64,000 bases of DNA from Buchnera aphidicola (Chaitoregma tattakana) (GCF_039370165.1 NZ_CP134991.1:355465-419464); one strand, 5' to 3'. Counted from the stretch's first letter, positions 48,628-58,952 are shown. The notes: generated from the sequence alone by a model not told the origin. Numbers and translations: made by a program.

Positions 48628-50085
48628 TTATTTTACAAAAAATAAATTTCTAATTATTGGATTAGTAATTTTAGAAACAACTATATTAGTTTTCATTCCA
48701 TATGCATCTATAGTTGGTTTATTTACTAAAACTCCATTATAATAAGTATTAGATGGTCTTGATTTAGCAATACTACATATGTCTATTTCAAAACTATTTT
48801 CATTAATTCTATTTACTTTATAAGAAATTTTAGGAGCATTAAATGTATATTTTAAAATATCTGGATATTGTCCAGCTACTCCAAAAAATGATTTTGCTAA
48901 CACTCCTTCTTGAGAAAAACATGATACTAATTTTCTATCTGACAAATTAGGTAACATTTTTTTAAACTTTCTTAAAATAACTTTAGGATTTTTATCTGAT
49001 GTTATAGAATGCCCATTAATAGACATGTCTACATGACCTAATTCAAGCATAAAAAATTTATTTAAATTATCTTTCGGTGTTTTGTTCAAAAATTTAAAAT
49101 TATCTTGTATATCTCTTCCAAATTTTACTAATGAAAAAGATTCATTAGCATCATTTAATAATCTCCATTTATTTTTATTTTCATCTACTTCTTCTATTCT
49201 ATGACCTGATTCTATATCAGCAGCTTTTTTTACGCTTTCACAACATCTGTTGTGTAAAGGTACTTTCATATTTACTACTTTAGCATCATGTCTATAAATA
49301 ACTTTTTTTTCTAATTTTGGAGCAATTGCTTTAATATTTTCTTGTCTAATCTTGTTTTGAAAAGCACGTTCTCTTTGTAAAAAATTTAAATTATTAACTT
49401 TTGGTCTGTTATTATTTTCATCAACTTTTTTTACATCTGCAGTCACACTAAATTTCATGTGTCTAACATTTTTATCAATATTTAAATTTATTCTTTTAGA
49501 ATTATATATTTTAGTAGTTTTATTATAATCTGAAGAAAAAGAAGTATATGAAACTTTTGCTGCAGTTTGTACTTGTTTATCATACACTTTTTTAAAATCT
49601 TCTAAACCTGGTAAAACATCAGATATAATGTCATTATCTGCAAGATCATTTTTAACATTATCAATTTTAGAATTCTTATATTTTAATAATGAAGATAAAA
49701 AAGTAACTTTGTTTTTATCTTGATCATAACATAATCTAAAACTAGATGTTTCAGGGCCATTTTTAATATATTTAATTGTTTGATACTTATCAATAGTTAA
49801 CACACTATTTTTATTTGCACGATTTTTATTTTTTTTATTTGATAATTTAGCAAAACAATTTTTATCTAATTTTTTACTATATTTTTTATAATTTAACTTT
49901 TTGGAAGTAAAAGGTTTTCTTTCTGGTATTAGCGTAATTACTGTACTAACTTCTGGTTTTTTAAATGAATCAACTTTATAATCTTGAATCATGTTTACTT
50001 CATTTTCTTTAAGAATATTTTTAGAATCAACATTTATAACACGTTTTACAGATGTTGTTTCACTTATTTTACAAATATATGACAT
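48628..50085 (-). CDS. unassigned 485-aa protein between epmA and dapF
   Basis: I do not recognise this protein. The frame is fully open; start ATG at 50085 has AAGG nine bases before it. No signal peptide or membrane span is visible. Residues 1-60 are mixed; about 62-95 are very Lys/Asn-rich; roughly 95-330 look low in hydrophobic residues and probably disordered, with a near-repeat VDENNN/VDENKN (about 222 and 297) and a Cys-Cys pair near 280. From about 345 it looks globular: FMLELGHVDMSINGH, LSDRKLVSCFSQEGVLAKSF, then YNGVLVNKPTIDAYGMKTN and the end NPIIRNLFFVK. By counting several lines it is about 25% GC against about 19% in epmA. It sits at a junction between two E. coli gene blocks. 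Options: a lineage-specific or horizontally gained gene, or a known gene diverged beyond recognition. Confidence 0.8.
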   Translation of the reverse strand: MSYICKISETTSVKRVINVDSKNILKENEVNMIQDYKVDSFKKPEVSTVITLIPERKPFTSKKLNYKKYSKKLDKNCFAKLSNKKNKNRANKNSVLTIDKYQTIKYIKNGPETSSFRLCYDQDKNKVTFLSSLLKYKNSKIDNVKNDLADNDIISDVLPGLEDFKKVYDKQVQTAAKVSYTSFSSDYNKTTKIYNSKRINLNIDKNVRHMKFSVTADVKKVDENNNRPKVNNLNFLQRERAFQNKIRQENIKAIAPKLEKKVIYRHDAKVVNMKVPLHNRCCESVKKAADIESGHRIEEVDENKNKWRLLNDANESFSLVKFGRDIQDNFKFLNKTPKDNLNKFFMLELGHVDMSINGHSITSDKNPKVILRKFKKMLPNLSDRKLVSCFSQEGVLAKSFFGVAGQYPDILKYTFNAPKISYKVNRINENSFEIDICSIAKSRPSNTYYNGVLVNKPTIDAYGMKTNIVVSKITNPIIRNLFFVK

Positions 50086-50120
50086 AATGTTATGCCTTAA
50101 ATGCGTATTCTATAATTTTC

Positions 50121-50149
50121 ATTTAATTAAATTTTTTATATTTAGTCAA
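50121..50149 (-). promoter_or_regulatory. candidate promoter of the orphan gene
   Basis: On the minus strand TTGACT (50149-50144), 17 bases, TTAAAT (50126-50121), ending 35 bp before the start codon; Shine-Dalgarno AAGG at 50098-50095. Five of six and four of six consensus bases. The G/C-containing -35 stands out in an AT-rich gap. Confidence 0.5.
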
Positions 50150-50203
50150 GCAATTTATTTAATAAAATTTAAATTTTTTTAAATTTATATTTTTTCTATT
50201 TAA

Positions 50204-50236
50204 AAAATGTAACAAATACATTTATTAAAATGTAAC
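50204..50236. repeat. 10-bp direct repeats with internal palindrome, possible operator
   Basis: AAAATGTAAC occurs at 50204-50213 and exactly again at 50227-50236 (23-bp period, about two helical turns). Between them ACATTT-ATTA-AAATGT (50218-50233) is a perfect inverted repeat sharing half of the second copy. The element lies 55 bp upstream of the candidate -35 of the orphan gene and just after the dapF stop. Confidence 0.45.
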
Positions 50237-50264
50237 ACTTTAAATTTTTTATAATATAAACTTT

Positions 50265-51110
50265 TTAATAAAAACTTTTTAAATTTATAACTCCATCAAA
50301 AACGTGAATAGCACTACCAGATAAAATAACCCGTTTTAAATTTTTTTTACAAAAAATATTGAGTTTTCCACCCAATAAGTTAACTAATACATTCTCATTC
50401 AAAATACTGTTTTTAACACCTATTACAACAGATGCACAAGCTCCGCTGCCACAAGCTTTAGTTTCCCCTACACCTCTTTCATATGTTCTCACATAAATTT
50501 CGTTTCTAGAAATTATTTCTACAAAATTTACATTTACTCCACATGGAAATAAACTATTTTTTTCAAAAAATGTTCCAATAGTTTTGACATTAGCATAATG
50601 AATTCTATCAACAAAAATAACACAATGTGGATTACCTAAAGATACAATAAAATATTGTATTTTAATATTACCAATGTGTGCATAATATCCATATTTAGAA
50701 TATTTTCTTAAAAAAGGAATTTTATTAGGATCAAAAATAGGATTAGATAGTTTTACAGAAATACAATCTGTATCTATGTCATTTAAATAAATCTTTTGAT
50801 TCTTAGTCATCACATACAAATTTTTCTTAGTAGAAATTTTTTTTATATTAATAAATTTTCCAAAACATCTTACACCATTTATACATTGAAAGACCTCAGA
50901 TCCATTAGAATTAAAAATTCTACAAAAAAAATCTACTTTATTAATAACACTTTTTTCTACTATAATTAATTGATCACAACCAATACCAGTATTTCTATTT
51001 GACAAATTTCTTACCAATGTCTCTGTAAAAAATATATTGTTATCTAAATTATTAAATATTATAAAATCATTTCCTAAACCATGCATTTTAGAAAAATTAG
51101 TTAATTGCAT
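50265..51110 (-). CDS. dapF: diaminopimelate epimerase
   Basis: Converts LL- to meso-diaminopimelate, for peptidoglycan and for lysine supply to the host. FSKMHGLGNDFIIFNNL near residue 6, NPHCVIFVD near 165, YERGVGETKACGSGACASV near 210 with the second catalytic Cys. The first catalytic Cys is kept but its loop reads EVFQCINGVRCF near 80, where the family has CGNGxRC, so a Gly next to the Cys became Ile. 281 aa against 274. Confidence 0.94.
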   Translation of the reverse strand: MQLTNFSKMHGLGNDFIIFNNLDNNIFFTETLVRNLSNRNTGIGCDQLIIVEKSVINKVDFFCRIFNSNGSEVFQCINGVRCFGKFINIKKISTKKNLYVMTKNQKIYLNDIDTDCISVKLSNPIFDPNKIPFLRKYSKYGYYAHIGNIKIQYFIVSLGNPHCVIFVDRIHYANVKTIGTFFEKNSLFPCGVNVNFVEIISRNEIYVRTYERGVGETKACGSGACASVVIGVKNSILNENVLVNLLGGKLNIFCKKNLKRVILSGSAIHVFDGVINLKSFY

Positions 51111-51224
51111 AAAATTTTTATTTATAAAAAATAGTTAATATACTTTTTTTTTTATAAGACCATTTTATAAAACTAAGATATTATTTTTAAACGATATTTT
51201 ACTAAAAAATAAATTATAAACTAA

Positions 51225-51298
51225 TCGGCGGAAGAGGATTTGAACCTCTGACCTACTGGTCCCAAACCAGTTGCGCTACCAAGCTGCGCTATCCGCCG
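51225..51298 (-). tRNA. tRNA-Pro (anticodon TGG)
   Basis: Acceptor CGGCGGA/TCCGCCG, anticodon loop TTTGGGA with TGG, discriminator A. Matches E. coli proM. Without other Pro tRNAs in the window it may read all CCN codons. Pairs with tRNA-His upstream, a remnant of the E. coli argX-hisR-leuT-proM cluster. Confidence 0.98.
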
Positions 51299-51338
51299 TT
51301 AAAAATATTTTTTAATATTTTTGAAGATATATTTTTTA

Positions 51339-51415
51339 TGGGGTGATTAATGGGATTCGAACCCATGACCACTGAAACCACAATCCAGGGCTCTACCAAC
51401 TGAGCTATAATCACC
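51339..51415 (-). tRNA. tRNA-His (anticodon GTG), CCA encoded
   Basis: Has the extra G(-1) opposite C73, anticodon loop TTGTGGT, and T loop TTCGAAT; close to E. coli hisR. The genomic sequence continues with CCA (51341-51339), unlike the other tRNAs here. First of the His-Pro pair on the minus strand. Confidence 0.98.
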
Positions 51416-51679
51416 AAATTGTATATTAAAATAATATTAAAATAATATAAATATATATAAATAATATATTATAAATAAAGTTAAAAAAAATAAAACTTTT
51501 AAATTTATTAAAATACATAAAATTTATAAAAATAACATTTTTTTTACATTATTTATACAAATATATTCTAATTATATTATATAAAAAAAATATTTCAATA
51601 AAATACTTAAAAAAATAGTGCTAAAATAAAAAAAATATAATTTTTTAAGATAAAATTAAATAAACATAATATTTAAAAT

Positions 51680-52939
51680 TTATGATCTTTTCATCATTTC
51701 AAAAAAATCATTATTCGTTTTAGTCATAGATAATTTAGTGATCAAAAATTCCATAGCATCAATTTCACTCATAGGATGTATAATCTTTCTTAAAATCCAC
51801 ATTTTTTTTAGTTCTTCTTTAGAAGTTAATAATTCTTCTTTTCTGGTTCCAGATCGGTTGTAATCTATAGCTGGAAAAACTCTTTTTTCTGCAATTTTTC
51901 TAGATAATGGCAACTCCATGTTACCTGTACCTTTAAACTCTTCATATATAACTTCATCCATTTTAGATCCAGTATCTATTAAAGCAGTTGCAATTATAGT
52001 TAAACTACCTCCTTCTTCTACGTTTCTAGCAGCTCCAAAAAATCTTTTTGGTCTATGTAATGCATTAGCATCAACACCTCCAGTTAAAACTTTTCCTGAA
52101 GCTGGCACAACAGTATTATATGCTCTAGCTAACCTAGTTATAGAGTCTAATAAAACTACTACATCTTTCTTGTGTTCAACTAAACGTTTGGCTTTCTCTA
52201 TAACCATTTCTGATACTTGTACATGCCTAGAAGCAGGTTCGTCAAAAGTAGATGCTACTACCTCACCGTTCACTAGCCTTTGCATTTCTGTAACTTCTTC
52301 TGGTCTTTCATCAATTAATAACACCATTAATACACAGTCTGTATAATTATGAGCTATACTTTGTGCTATATTTTGCAATAGCATAGTTTTTCCAGCTTTA
52401 GGCGGTGCAACTATAAGACCTCTTTGTCCTCTTCCTATAGGAGAAGACAAATCTAATACTCTAGCTGTGATATCTTCTGTAGAACCATTACCTCTTTCCA
52501 TTCTAAGTCTAGAATTAGCATGCAATGGAGTTAAATTTTCAAATAGAATTTTACTTCTAGAACTTTCAGGCTTATCATAATTAACTTCATTAACCTTTAA
52601 TAAAGCAAAATACCTTTCACCTTCTTTTGGCGGTCTAATTTTTCCAGCTATTGTATCCCCTGTCCTTAAATTAAATCTTCTAATTTGACTAGGAGAAACA
52701 TATATATCATCTGGTCCGGCTAAATAAGAACTGTCAGAAGACCTTAAAAATCCAAAACCATCTTGTAATATTTCTAATACTCCATTACCAAATATATCTT
52801 CTCCTCCTTTTGAGTGTTGTTTTAATATTGAAAAAATAATATCTTGTTTTCGCATTCTTGCTAAATTTTCTAGCCCCATTTTTTCACCGAGAATAATGAG
52901 TTCAGAAACCGGGTTGTTTTTTAGTTCGGTAAGATTCAT
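51680..52939 (-). CDS. rho: transcription termination factor Rho
   Basis: RNA-dependent hexameric ATPase. 419 aa, exactly the E. coli length. N-terminal RNA-binding cold-shock-like domain with [20 protein letters not shown] near residue 60; Walker [16 protein letters not shown] near 176; Walker B and Q loop [18 protein letters not shown] near 260; R loop [20 protein letters not shown] near 342. High conservation implies that Rho termination is in use here. Confidence 0.98.
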   Translation of the reverse strand: MNLTELKNNPVSELIILGEKMGLENLARMRKQDIIFSILKQHSKGGEDIFGNGVLEILQDGFGFLRSSDSSYLAGPDDIYVSPSQIRRFNLRTGDTIAGKIRPPKEGERYFALLKVNEVNYDKPESSRSKILFENLTPLHANSRLRMERGNGSTEDITARVLDLSSPIGRGQRGLIVAPPKAGKTMLLQNIAQSIAHNYTDCVLMVLLIDERPEEVTEMQRLVNGEVVASTFDEPASRHVQVSEMVIEKAKRLVEHKKDVVVLLDSITRLARAYNTVVPASGKVLTGGVDANALHRPKRFFGAARNVEEGGSLTIIATALIDTGSKMDEVIYEEFKGTGNMELPLSRKIAEKRVFPAIDYNRSGTRKEELLTSKEELKKMWILRKIIHPMSEIDAMEFLITKLSMTKTNNDFFEMMKRS

Positions 52940-53104
52940 TGTATTTTATATTCTTAGTAATATGGGATTAAAATCTTTTAATGATTATTAAAAGAAATAA
53001 CAATTTATATTAATGAAATAAAATATAAATTAATAAAAATTATATTTAATTACTATTAAGATCATATTTAACTTAAATTATATTATATTTTATATACATA
53101 AACC

Positions 53105-53138
53105 AGCGGTTTTGAGAAATAAAACCGCTTTTTTTTTA
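53105..53138. terminator. GC-rich hairpin between trxA and rho
   Basis: AGCGGTTTT (53105-53113) and AAAACCGCT (53121-53129) pair perfectly round a 7-base loop and are followed by nine T on the plus strand. Both flanking genes read on the minus strand, where the T run becomes an A run before the stem. It may still end trxA transcripts or block antisense transcription. Confidence 0.55.
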
Positions 53139-53146
53139 GTTTAAAA

Positions 53147-53479
53147 CTATTTAATATGATCAGTTAATAAAATCTTTAATTGATTTTTTGAAATAGATCC
53201 AATTAAAGTTTTTTTTATTATACCATTACTGAATAATATTAATGTAGGTATACTTTTTATAGAATATTTCTTTGGTATATGATTATTATTTTCAACATTC
53301 ATTTTTGCAATTTGCAGTTTATGTTTATATTCTTTTGCTAAATCTTCTAAAATAGGTGTTAACATTTTACATGGATTACACCATTCAGCCCAAAAGTCTA
53401 CTAATACAACACATTTTTTTTCTATAACATTTTTTGTAAAATTGTTATCATTTAATTCAATTATTTCATTATATGACAT
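53147..53479 (-). CDS. trxA: thioredoxin with atypical CNPC active site
   Basis: General disulfide reductase. VDFWAEWCNPCKMLTPILED near residue 27 is the active-site region; the usual CGPC reads CNPC (codon AAT, clear in the sequence). The cis-Pro loop KSIPTLILFSNG near 75 is normal. 110 aa against 109. Lies between rep and rho as in E. coli. Two Cys are present, so it should be redox-active, but the dipeptide change would alter its potential. Confidence 0.95.
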   Translation of the reverse strand: MSYNEIIELNDNNFTKNVIEKKCVVLVDFWAEWCNPCKMLTPILEDLAKEYKHKLQIAKMNVENNNHIPKKYSIKSIPTLILFSNGIIKKTLIGSISKNQLKILLTDHIK

Positions 53480-53540
53480 AATTATATCTCTGAATAAAAA
53501 GTATAAAAAATTTTAATATAAATTTATTTTTTTAAAATAT

Positions 53541-55460
53541 TTATATCCACTGTAAATCTTTTTTCGGTAATTCTTGTATAAACCTACTTGGTGTGGTAAA
53601 AATTTTTTCACCAAACTTTTTTCTAGTTTTAGAAAATGTTAAAGTCAATTGTTCTTTTGCTCTAGTTATACCTACATATATTAATCTTCTTTCTTCATCT
53701 ATATCATTTGTAGCTATACTAGAATAATGCGGCAAAATACCTTCTTCCATTCCAATTATAAAAACAAAAGGAAATTCTAAACCTTTTGCAGAATGCAATG
53801 TCATTAGATTTACAAAATTTTTTTTTTTAAAACTATCTGTTGTGCTATCATCTTCCACTAAAAGCTTTTCTATCACTTGTTGAAAAAGTAACTTATAATT
53901 ATGTGCTTTATTTTTACAAAAATCTTTAACCCAAGATAAAAAAATTTTTAAATTTTTTATACAAAAGTTCAATTTTTCTAGATTAGAATGTTTTTTTTTC
54001 ATCCAACTTAAATAGTTAGTATCTTTAACAATTTTGTATAAGACTTTATCTGGAAAATAGTTAGAAAAATCTAATATTTCATTAAACCAAATAATAAATT
54101 TTTCTAAGTTATTAATACTATTTTTACTAAGCATTTTAAAATTTTTTTTATCTAAACAAAACTTAAACAAACTTATTTTATTTTTTTTTGCTGATTTCTT
54201 TAATTTAGATAATGTAATTTTTCCTATTTTTCTATTAGGAGTGTTTATAATTTGCAAAAAAGAAAAGTCATTATCTGGATTAATGATCAGTTTTAAATAA
54301 TTTAACAAATTTTTTATTTCATATATTTTAAACAATGATACATTAGAAAATATTTTATATGGAACAGATCGTATTAATAGAATTTTTTCTAAAATTTTAG
54401 ATTGTTGATTATTTCTATATAAAATAGCAAAATCATTATAGTTTTTATTATTTAAGTTATGATATTTTAATATTTCATCTACAACTCTATTACATTCGTC
54501 AAATTCGTTTTTAGCAGATATTACTTTTATAAATTCTCCATATTTGAAACTAGAAAACAACTTTTTTGTAAATAAATGAGAATTATTTGAAATTAAATTA
54601 TTAGCAACATTAAGAATTCTTCCTGATGATCTATAATTATGTTCTAGCTTTATAACTTTAATTTTTGGATAATCGTTACTTAGAAAAAAAAAATTTTTAG
54701 GATTTGCTCCCCTCCATGAATAAATAGACTGATCATCATCTCCAACTAAAGTAAAATTTTTAGAATTATTTAATAATTTTATTAATTTATATTGTACGAG
54801 ATTAGTATCTTGATATTCATCTACTAACAAATATTTTATTTTTTTTCTAAAATAGTTTCTTAAACTAATATTTTTTTTTAAAATTAATACAGGCAAAAAT
54901 ACTAGGTCATCAAAATCTAAAATATTAAAACTTCTCAAATATTTTTCATAAGTTTCATAACAATTTGCAAAAACATAATCTAAAGAATTTGTTGCCATTT
55001 TTTTTGCATAATTATAACTTATAAATTCATTTTTACACTTTGATATAAAAGATGATAATCTTTTTAATAAACTTAAATTATTTTTTAAAAAATTTTTAGT
55101 AATATCTTTTAAAATAGAATTCTGTTCAGATTTATCAAATATAGAAAAATTTGATTTAATATAAAGATTACTATTATCAAGTTTTAAAATTTTTATTCCT
55201 AGAGAATGAAAAGTAGATATATTTAACAAACGTGTTTTACATCTCCCTAAAATACATCTAATCCTACTTTTCATTTCATTAGCTGCTTTATTTGTAAAAG
55301 TCAATGCAAAAATATTTTTTGCGTTTATTCCATGTTTTTCAATTAAATAAATAATTTTATTAATTATTACTCTAGTTTTTCCAGAACCAGCCCCAGCAAT
55401 TACCAAACATGGATCTGATATGAATTCAACAGCACATTTTTGTATATTATTTAATAACAT
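53541..55460 (-). CDS. rep: ATP-dependent DNA helicase Rep
   Basis: 3'-5' SF1A helicase that helps forks pass proteins. AVEFISDPCLVIAGAGSGKT near residue 9 (Walker A), TFTNKAANEMKSRI near 53, LLVDEYQDTNLVQYKL near 208, DDDQSIYSWRGANPKNF near 238, LEHNYRSSGRI near 270, and MTLHSAKGLEFPFVFIIGM near 551. 639 aa, about 34 short of E. coli at the C-terminus. Order rep-trxA-rho as in E. coli, with ilvC upstream. Confidence 0.94.
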   Translation of the reverse strand: MLLNNIQKCAVEFISDPCLVIAGAGSGKTRVIINKIIYLIEKHGINAKNIFALTFTNKAANEMKSRIRCILGRCKTRLLNISTFHSLGIKILKLDNSNLYIKSNFSIFDKSEQNSILKDITKNFLKNNLSLLKRLSSFISKCKNEFISYNYAKKMATNSLDYVFANCYETYEKYLRSFNILDFDDLVFLPVLILKKNISLRNYFRKKIKYLLVDEYQDTNLVQYKLIKLLNNSKNFTLVGDDDQSIYSWRGANPKNFFFLSNDYPKIKVIKLEHNYRSSGRILNVANNLISNNSHLFTKKLFSSFKYGEFIKVISAKNEFDECNRVVDEILKYHNLNNKNYNDFAILYRNNQQSKILEKILLIRSVPYKIFSNVSLFKIYEIKNLLNYLKLIINPDNDFSFLQIINTPNRKIGKITLSKLKKSAKKNKISLFKFCLDKKNFKMLSKNSINNLEKFIIWFNEILDFSNYFPDKVLYKIVKDTNYLSWMKKKHSNLEKLNFCIKNLKIFLSWVKDFCKNKAHNYKLLFQQVIEKLLVEDDSTTDSFKKKNFVNLMTLHSAKGLEFPFVFIIGMEEGILPHYSSIATNDIDEERRLIYVGITRAKEQLTLTFSKTRKKFGEKIFTTPSRFIQELPKKDLQWI

Positions 55461-55556
55461 GAATTTTTTTTTTACTTTTTTAAAAAAAAATGGAACATTT
55501 TTGAAATGTACAAAATACTTTTATGTCCAATTTAAAACTAAAATTTCTAAGCAAAA

Positions 55557-57032
55557 TCATTTAAAAGAAATAGTTTTCATATTTTTCATATATCTTCTTA
55601 ACTTGTTACCAACTATTTCTATTCCATGCTCTCTTATTTCTTTATTTATATTATGTAGTTTTATATTATCTATATAAAATTTACTATTTCGAGAATTAAA
55701 TAGTTTAGTGCTATCTATTTTATCAATAAAATTTTTTAAAATTGGGATAGCCTTATTAGAAAAAATATAATTTCCATATTCTGCAGTATCCGAAATAACT
55801 AAATTCATTTCATATAACTTTCTTCTAGATAATGTATTAGCTATAAGTGGAATTTCATGTAAAGATTCATAATAAGCTGATTCTTTACAAATACCTGACT
55901 CTAACATTATTTCATATGATAATTCGATCCCAGCTTTTAACATAGCTACCATAAAAATACAATTCTCAAAATATTCATCTTCTGGAATTTTTTTATCAGA
56001 AGAATTAGCATTTTCAAATTTACAATCATTATAATTTCTTCTAAAACTAATTAAATTTCTATCATTATTATTCCAATCCTCAATCATGTTTTTAGAAAAA
56101 TCTCCAGAAATTATATTATCCATATGTTTTATAAATAAAGGCTTCAAAATAATTTTTAATTTATTGGAAATATTATAAGCCTTTATTTTAGATGTATTAG
56201 ACATTCTGTCAAACATTAGAGTTATACCTCCATGTTTTAAAGACTCAGTTATAACTTCCCACCCATGTTGAACTAATTTACATGCAAAATCTTCATTAAA
56301 ATTTTCATCAATTAACTTATTATAATATACTATAGACCCTGATTGCAGCATTCCACATAAAATTGTTTGTTCTCCCATTAAATCAGATTTTACTTCTGCT
56401 GAAAAAGATGATTCTAACACTCCAGCTTTATGACTACCTATTCCATATGCCCATGCCTTAGCATAAGATAAACCTAATTTTTTGCAATCATTATTTGAAT
56501 GTACAGATATTAAAGTAGGAACCCCAAACCCTCTTTTATATTCTTCTCTAACTTCCGTTCCTGGACATTTTGGGGCTACCATAATCACAGTAATATCACG
56601 TCTAATTTTTTGTCCATATTCTATAATATTAAATCCATGAGAATATCCTAAAATAGAATTAAGTTTCATTAACTTTTCTATTTTTTCTATAACCTTAGAA
56701 TGTTGCTTGTCAGGAGTTAAATTTATTACTAAATCAGCATATGGTATTAAGTCTTGATATGTTCCTATATTAAAATTGTTTCTATAAGCGTTCTGCCAAG
56801 ATGTATTTTTAGCTTTTATAGAAGAATTTCTAAGAGCAAAAGAAACATTCAAACCAGAATCTCTCAAATTTAAGCCTTGATTTAATCCTTGAGAACCGCA
56901 TCCTATAATAACTATATTTTTATTAACTAAAACGTTAGACTTTTTCGAAAATTCTATTTTTTTCATCAACCTACATTTTTTCAATTCTTTTAATTTTTGC
57001 CTAAAATTTAAAGTATTAAAATAATTTTTCAT
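55557..57032 (-). CDS. ilvC: ketol-acid reductoisomerase (class II)
   Basis: Second common step of Val and Ile synthesis, NADPH and Mg dependent. [20 protein letters not shown] near residue 44, [13 protein letters not shown] near 105, [20 protein letters not shown] near 150, and metal Glu/Asp in [14 protein letters not shown] near 215. 491 aa, the long plant/enterobacterial form. The start at 57032 has GGAGA upstream and matches E. coli; an open frame of 19 more codons precedes it. Follows ilvD by 78 bp. Confidence 0.97.
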   Translation of the reverse strand: MKNYFNTLNFRQKLKELKKCRLMKKIEFSKKSNVLVNKNIVIIGCGSQGLNQGLNLRDSGLNVSFALRNSSIKAKNTSWQNAYRNNFNIGTYQDLIPYADLVINLTPDKQHSKVIEKIEKLMKLNSILGYSHGFNIIEYGQKIRRDITVIMVAPKCPGTEVREEYKRGFGVPTLISVHSNNDCKKLGLSYAKAWAYGIGSHKAGVLESSFSAEVKSDLMGEQTILCGMLQSGSIVYYNKLIDENFNEDFACKLVQHGWEVITESLKHGGITLMFDRMSNTSKIKAYNISNKLKIILKPLFIKHMDNIISGDFSKNMIEDWNNNDRNLISFRRNYNDCKFENANSSDKKIPEDEYFENCIFMVAMLKAGIELSYEIMLESGICKESAYYESLHEIPLIANTLSRRKLYEMNLVISDTAEYGNYIFSNKAIPILKNFIDKIDSTKLFNSRNSKFYIDNIKLHNINKEIREHGIEIVGNKLRRYMKNMKTISFK

Positions 57033-57110
57033 GCAATCTCCATAATATTTTATAAAAAAATACAATATTACATATATTTTAACATACACTTACCATTGCC
57101 TTATTCATCT

Positions 57111-58952
57111 CTAAATATTTTTTATATCTCTATAAGCTCCTTTATCAGCGCTAGACGCAAAATAAGAATATATTTTTAATGAATCAGAAATGTTTCTATT
57201 TCTTAAAATAGGAGTATAAGAATTTTTACCTCTAGATTTTTGAAACAATTGTCTTTTCTTCATTTCCTTTTCTGAAATTTTTAAAGAAATTGTTCTTTTA
57301 ATAATGTTTATATAAATAATGTCATTATCTTTTACTAAAGCAATTTCACCTTTATCAGCTGCCTCAGGTGATATATGTCCAATAGACAACCCGGAAGTTC
57401 CTCCAGAAAATCTTCCATCTGTAATTAAAGCACAATGTTTATCTAAACCTACAGACTTTAAATAAGAAGTAGGATATAACATTTCTTGCATTCCAGGACC
57501 TCCCTTAGGACCCTCATATCTTATTAATACAACATCACCCTTTAAAATTTCACCTTTTAATATTGCATCAACTGCATCTTCTTGACTTTCATAAACTTTA
57601 GCTGGTCCTGAAAAAATTAAACTATTCTTATTCACTCCAGCTGTTTTTACTACACATCCGCGTCTAGCTATATTTCCATACAAAATTGCAATACCTCCAT
57701 CATTGGAATAAGAATATTTTATTGACCTTATGCAACCATTTTTTCTATCTGTATCTAAAACATCCCATCTAAAAGACTGTGAAAAAGGAACAGTAGTTTT
57801 TAAGCCTTTTGGTCCTGATTTAAACATATTTATTATATTTATATCACTTGATATCATAATATCATATTGTAATATAATTTCTTTTAAAGTATGTCCTAAA
57901 AAATTTACAGTTTCTAAATTGAGAAAATTACCTCTATACAATTCTCCTAACAATCCTGAAACTCCTCCTGCTCTATGAAAATCTTCGATATAATAATTTT
58001 TAGAATTAGGAGAAATCCTGCAAATATAAGGAATTTTCTTGGATAAAAAATCAATGTCAGAAATATCAAATTTAATATTTCCTTCTCTAGCAATTGCTAA
58101 TAAGTGTAGTATAGTATTGGTTGAGCCGCCCATTGCTATATCTAGACACATTGCGTTATATAAAGATTTTCTGTTTATTAAACTGCGAGGGAGAACTTTA
58201 ATGTCACCATGTTTATAAAATTTCTTAGCAATTTTTACTATATATTTACCAGCAGAAACAAATAACTTTTTTCTATCCACATGAGTGGCTAATAAGGTTC
58301 CATTTCCAGGAAAAGATATACCTAAAACTTCAGTTAAACAATTCATAGAATTAGCTGTAAACATACCAGAACAAGAACCACAAGTAGGGCAAGCATTCTT
58401 TTCTATCATATTAGATAAATCATTTTTATAATTGCTATAACTTGTTACTATAGCATCAACTAAATCTATTTTTTTTATCTTACCATCAACATTTATTCTA
58501 CCAGATTCCATTGGACCGCCTGAAACAAATATAGTTGGTATATTTAGTCTTATAGAAGCTAGTAACATACCAGGAGTAATCTTATCACAGTTAGATATAC
58601 AAACCATTGCATCAACACAATGTGCATTCACTACATATTCTATAGAATCTGCAATAATTTCTCTAGAAGGTAAAGAATATAACATTCCAGAGTGACCCAT
58701 TGCAATACCATCATCTATAGCAATAGTATTAAATTCTTTACCTACTCCACCATGAAAATTTATTTCTTTTACAACTAATTTACCTAAATTTCTTAAATGA
58801 ATATGTCCAGGTACAAATTCAGTAAAAGAATTTACTACTGCAATAATAGGCTTTTTAAAATCTTCATCTTTCATTCCAGTAGCTCTCCAAAGAGATCTTG
58901 AACCAGAAGAATGTTTACCTTGTGTAGTAGTAGAAGATCTATAAGGTATCAT
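57111..58952 (-). CDS. ilvD: dihydroxy-acid dehydratase
   Basis: Fe-S enzyme for the third step of Val/Ile synthesis. [19 protein letters not shown] near residue 122, [19 protein letters not shown] near 192 with cluster Cys, [12 protein letters not shown] near 276, and [20 protein letters not shown] near 510. 613 aa against 616. Needs Fe-S supply from the isc set 400 bp away. ilvA and ilvE are not next to it. Confidence 0.97.
   Translation of the reverse strand: MIPYRSSTTTQGKHSSGSRSLWRATGMKDEDFKKPIIAVVNSFTEFVPGHIHLRNLGKLVVKEINFHGGVGKEFNTIAIDDGIAMGHSGMLYSLPSREIIADSIEYVVNAHCVDAMVCISNCDKITPGMLLASIRLNIPTIFVSGGPMESGRINVDGKIKKIDLVDAIVTSYSNYKNDLSNMIEKNACPTCGSCSGMFTANSMNCLTEVLGISFPGNGTLLATHVDRKKLFVSAGKYIVKIAKKFYKHGDIKVLPRSLINRKSLYNAMCLDIAMGGSTNTILHLLAIAREGNIKFDISDIDFLSKKIPYICRISPNSKNYYIEDFHRAGGVSGLLGELYRGNFLNLETVNFLGHTLKEIILQYDIMISSDINIINMFKSGPKGLKTTVPFSQSFRWDVLDTDRKNGCIRSIKYSYSNDGGIAILYGNIARRGCVVKTAGVNKNSLIFSGPAKVYESQEDAVDAILKGEILKGDVVLIRYEGPKGGPGMQEMLYPTSYLKSVGLDKHCALITDGRFSGGTSGLSIGHISPEAADKGEIALVKDNDIIYINIIKRTISLKISEKEMKKRQLFQKSRGKNSYTPILRNRNISDSLKIYSYFASSADKGAYRDIKNI

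Noticed and set aside
48628..50085. Orphan gene as a flagellar hook-length protein (FliK) or other known Buchnera gene
   Set aside because: A disordered N-terminus with a folded C-terminus is FliK-like in layout, but the C-terminal sequence lacks the FliK LxPExLGxV-type core and the locus holds no flagellar genes.
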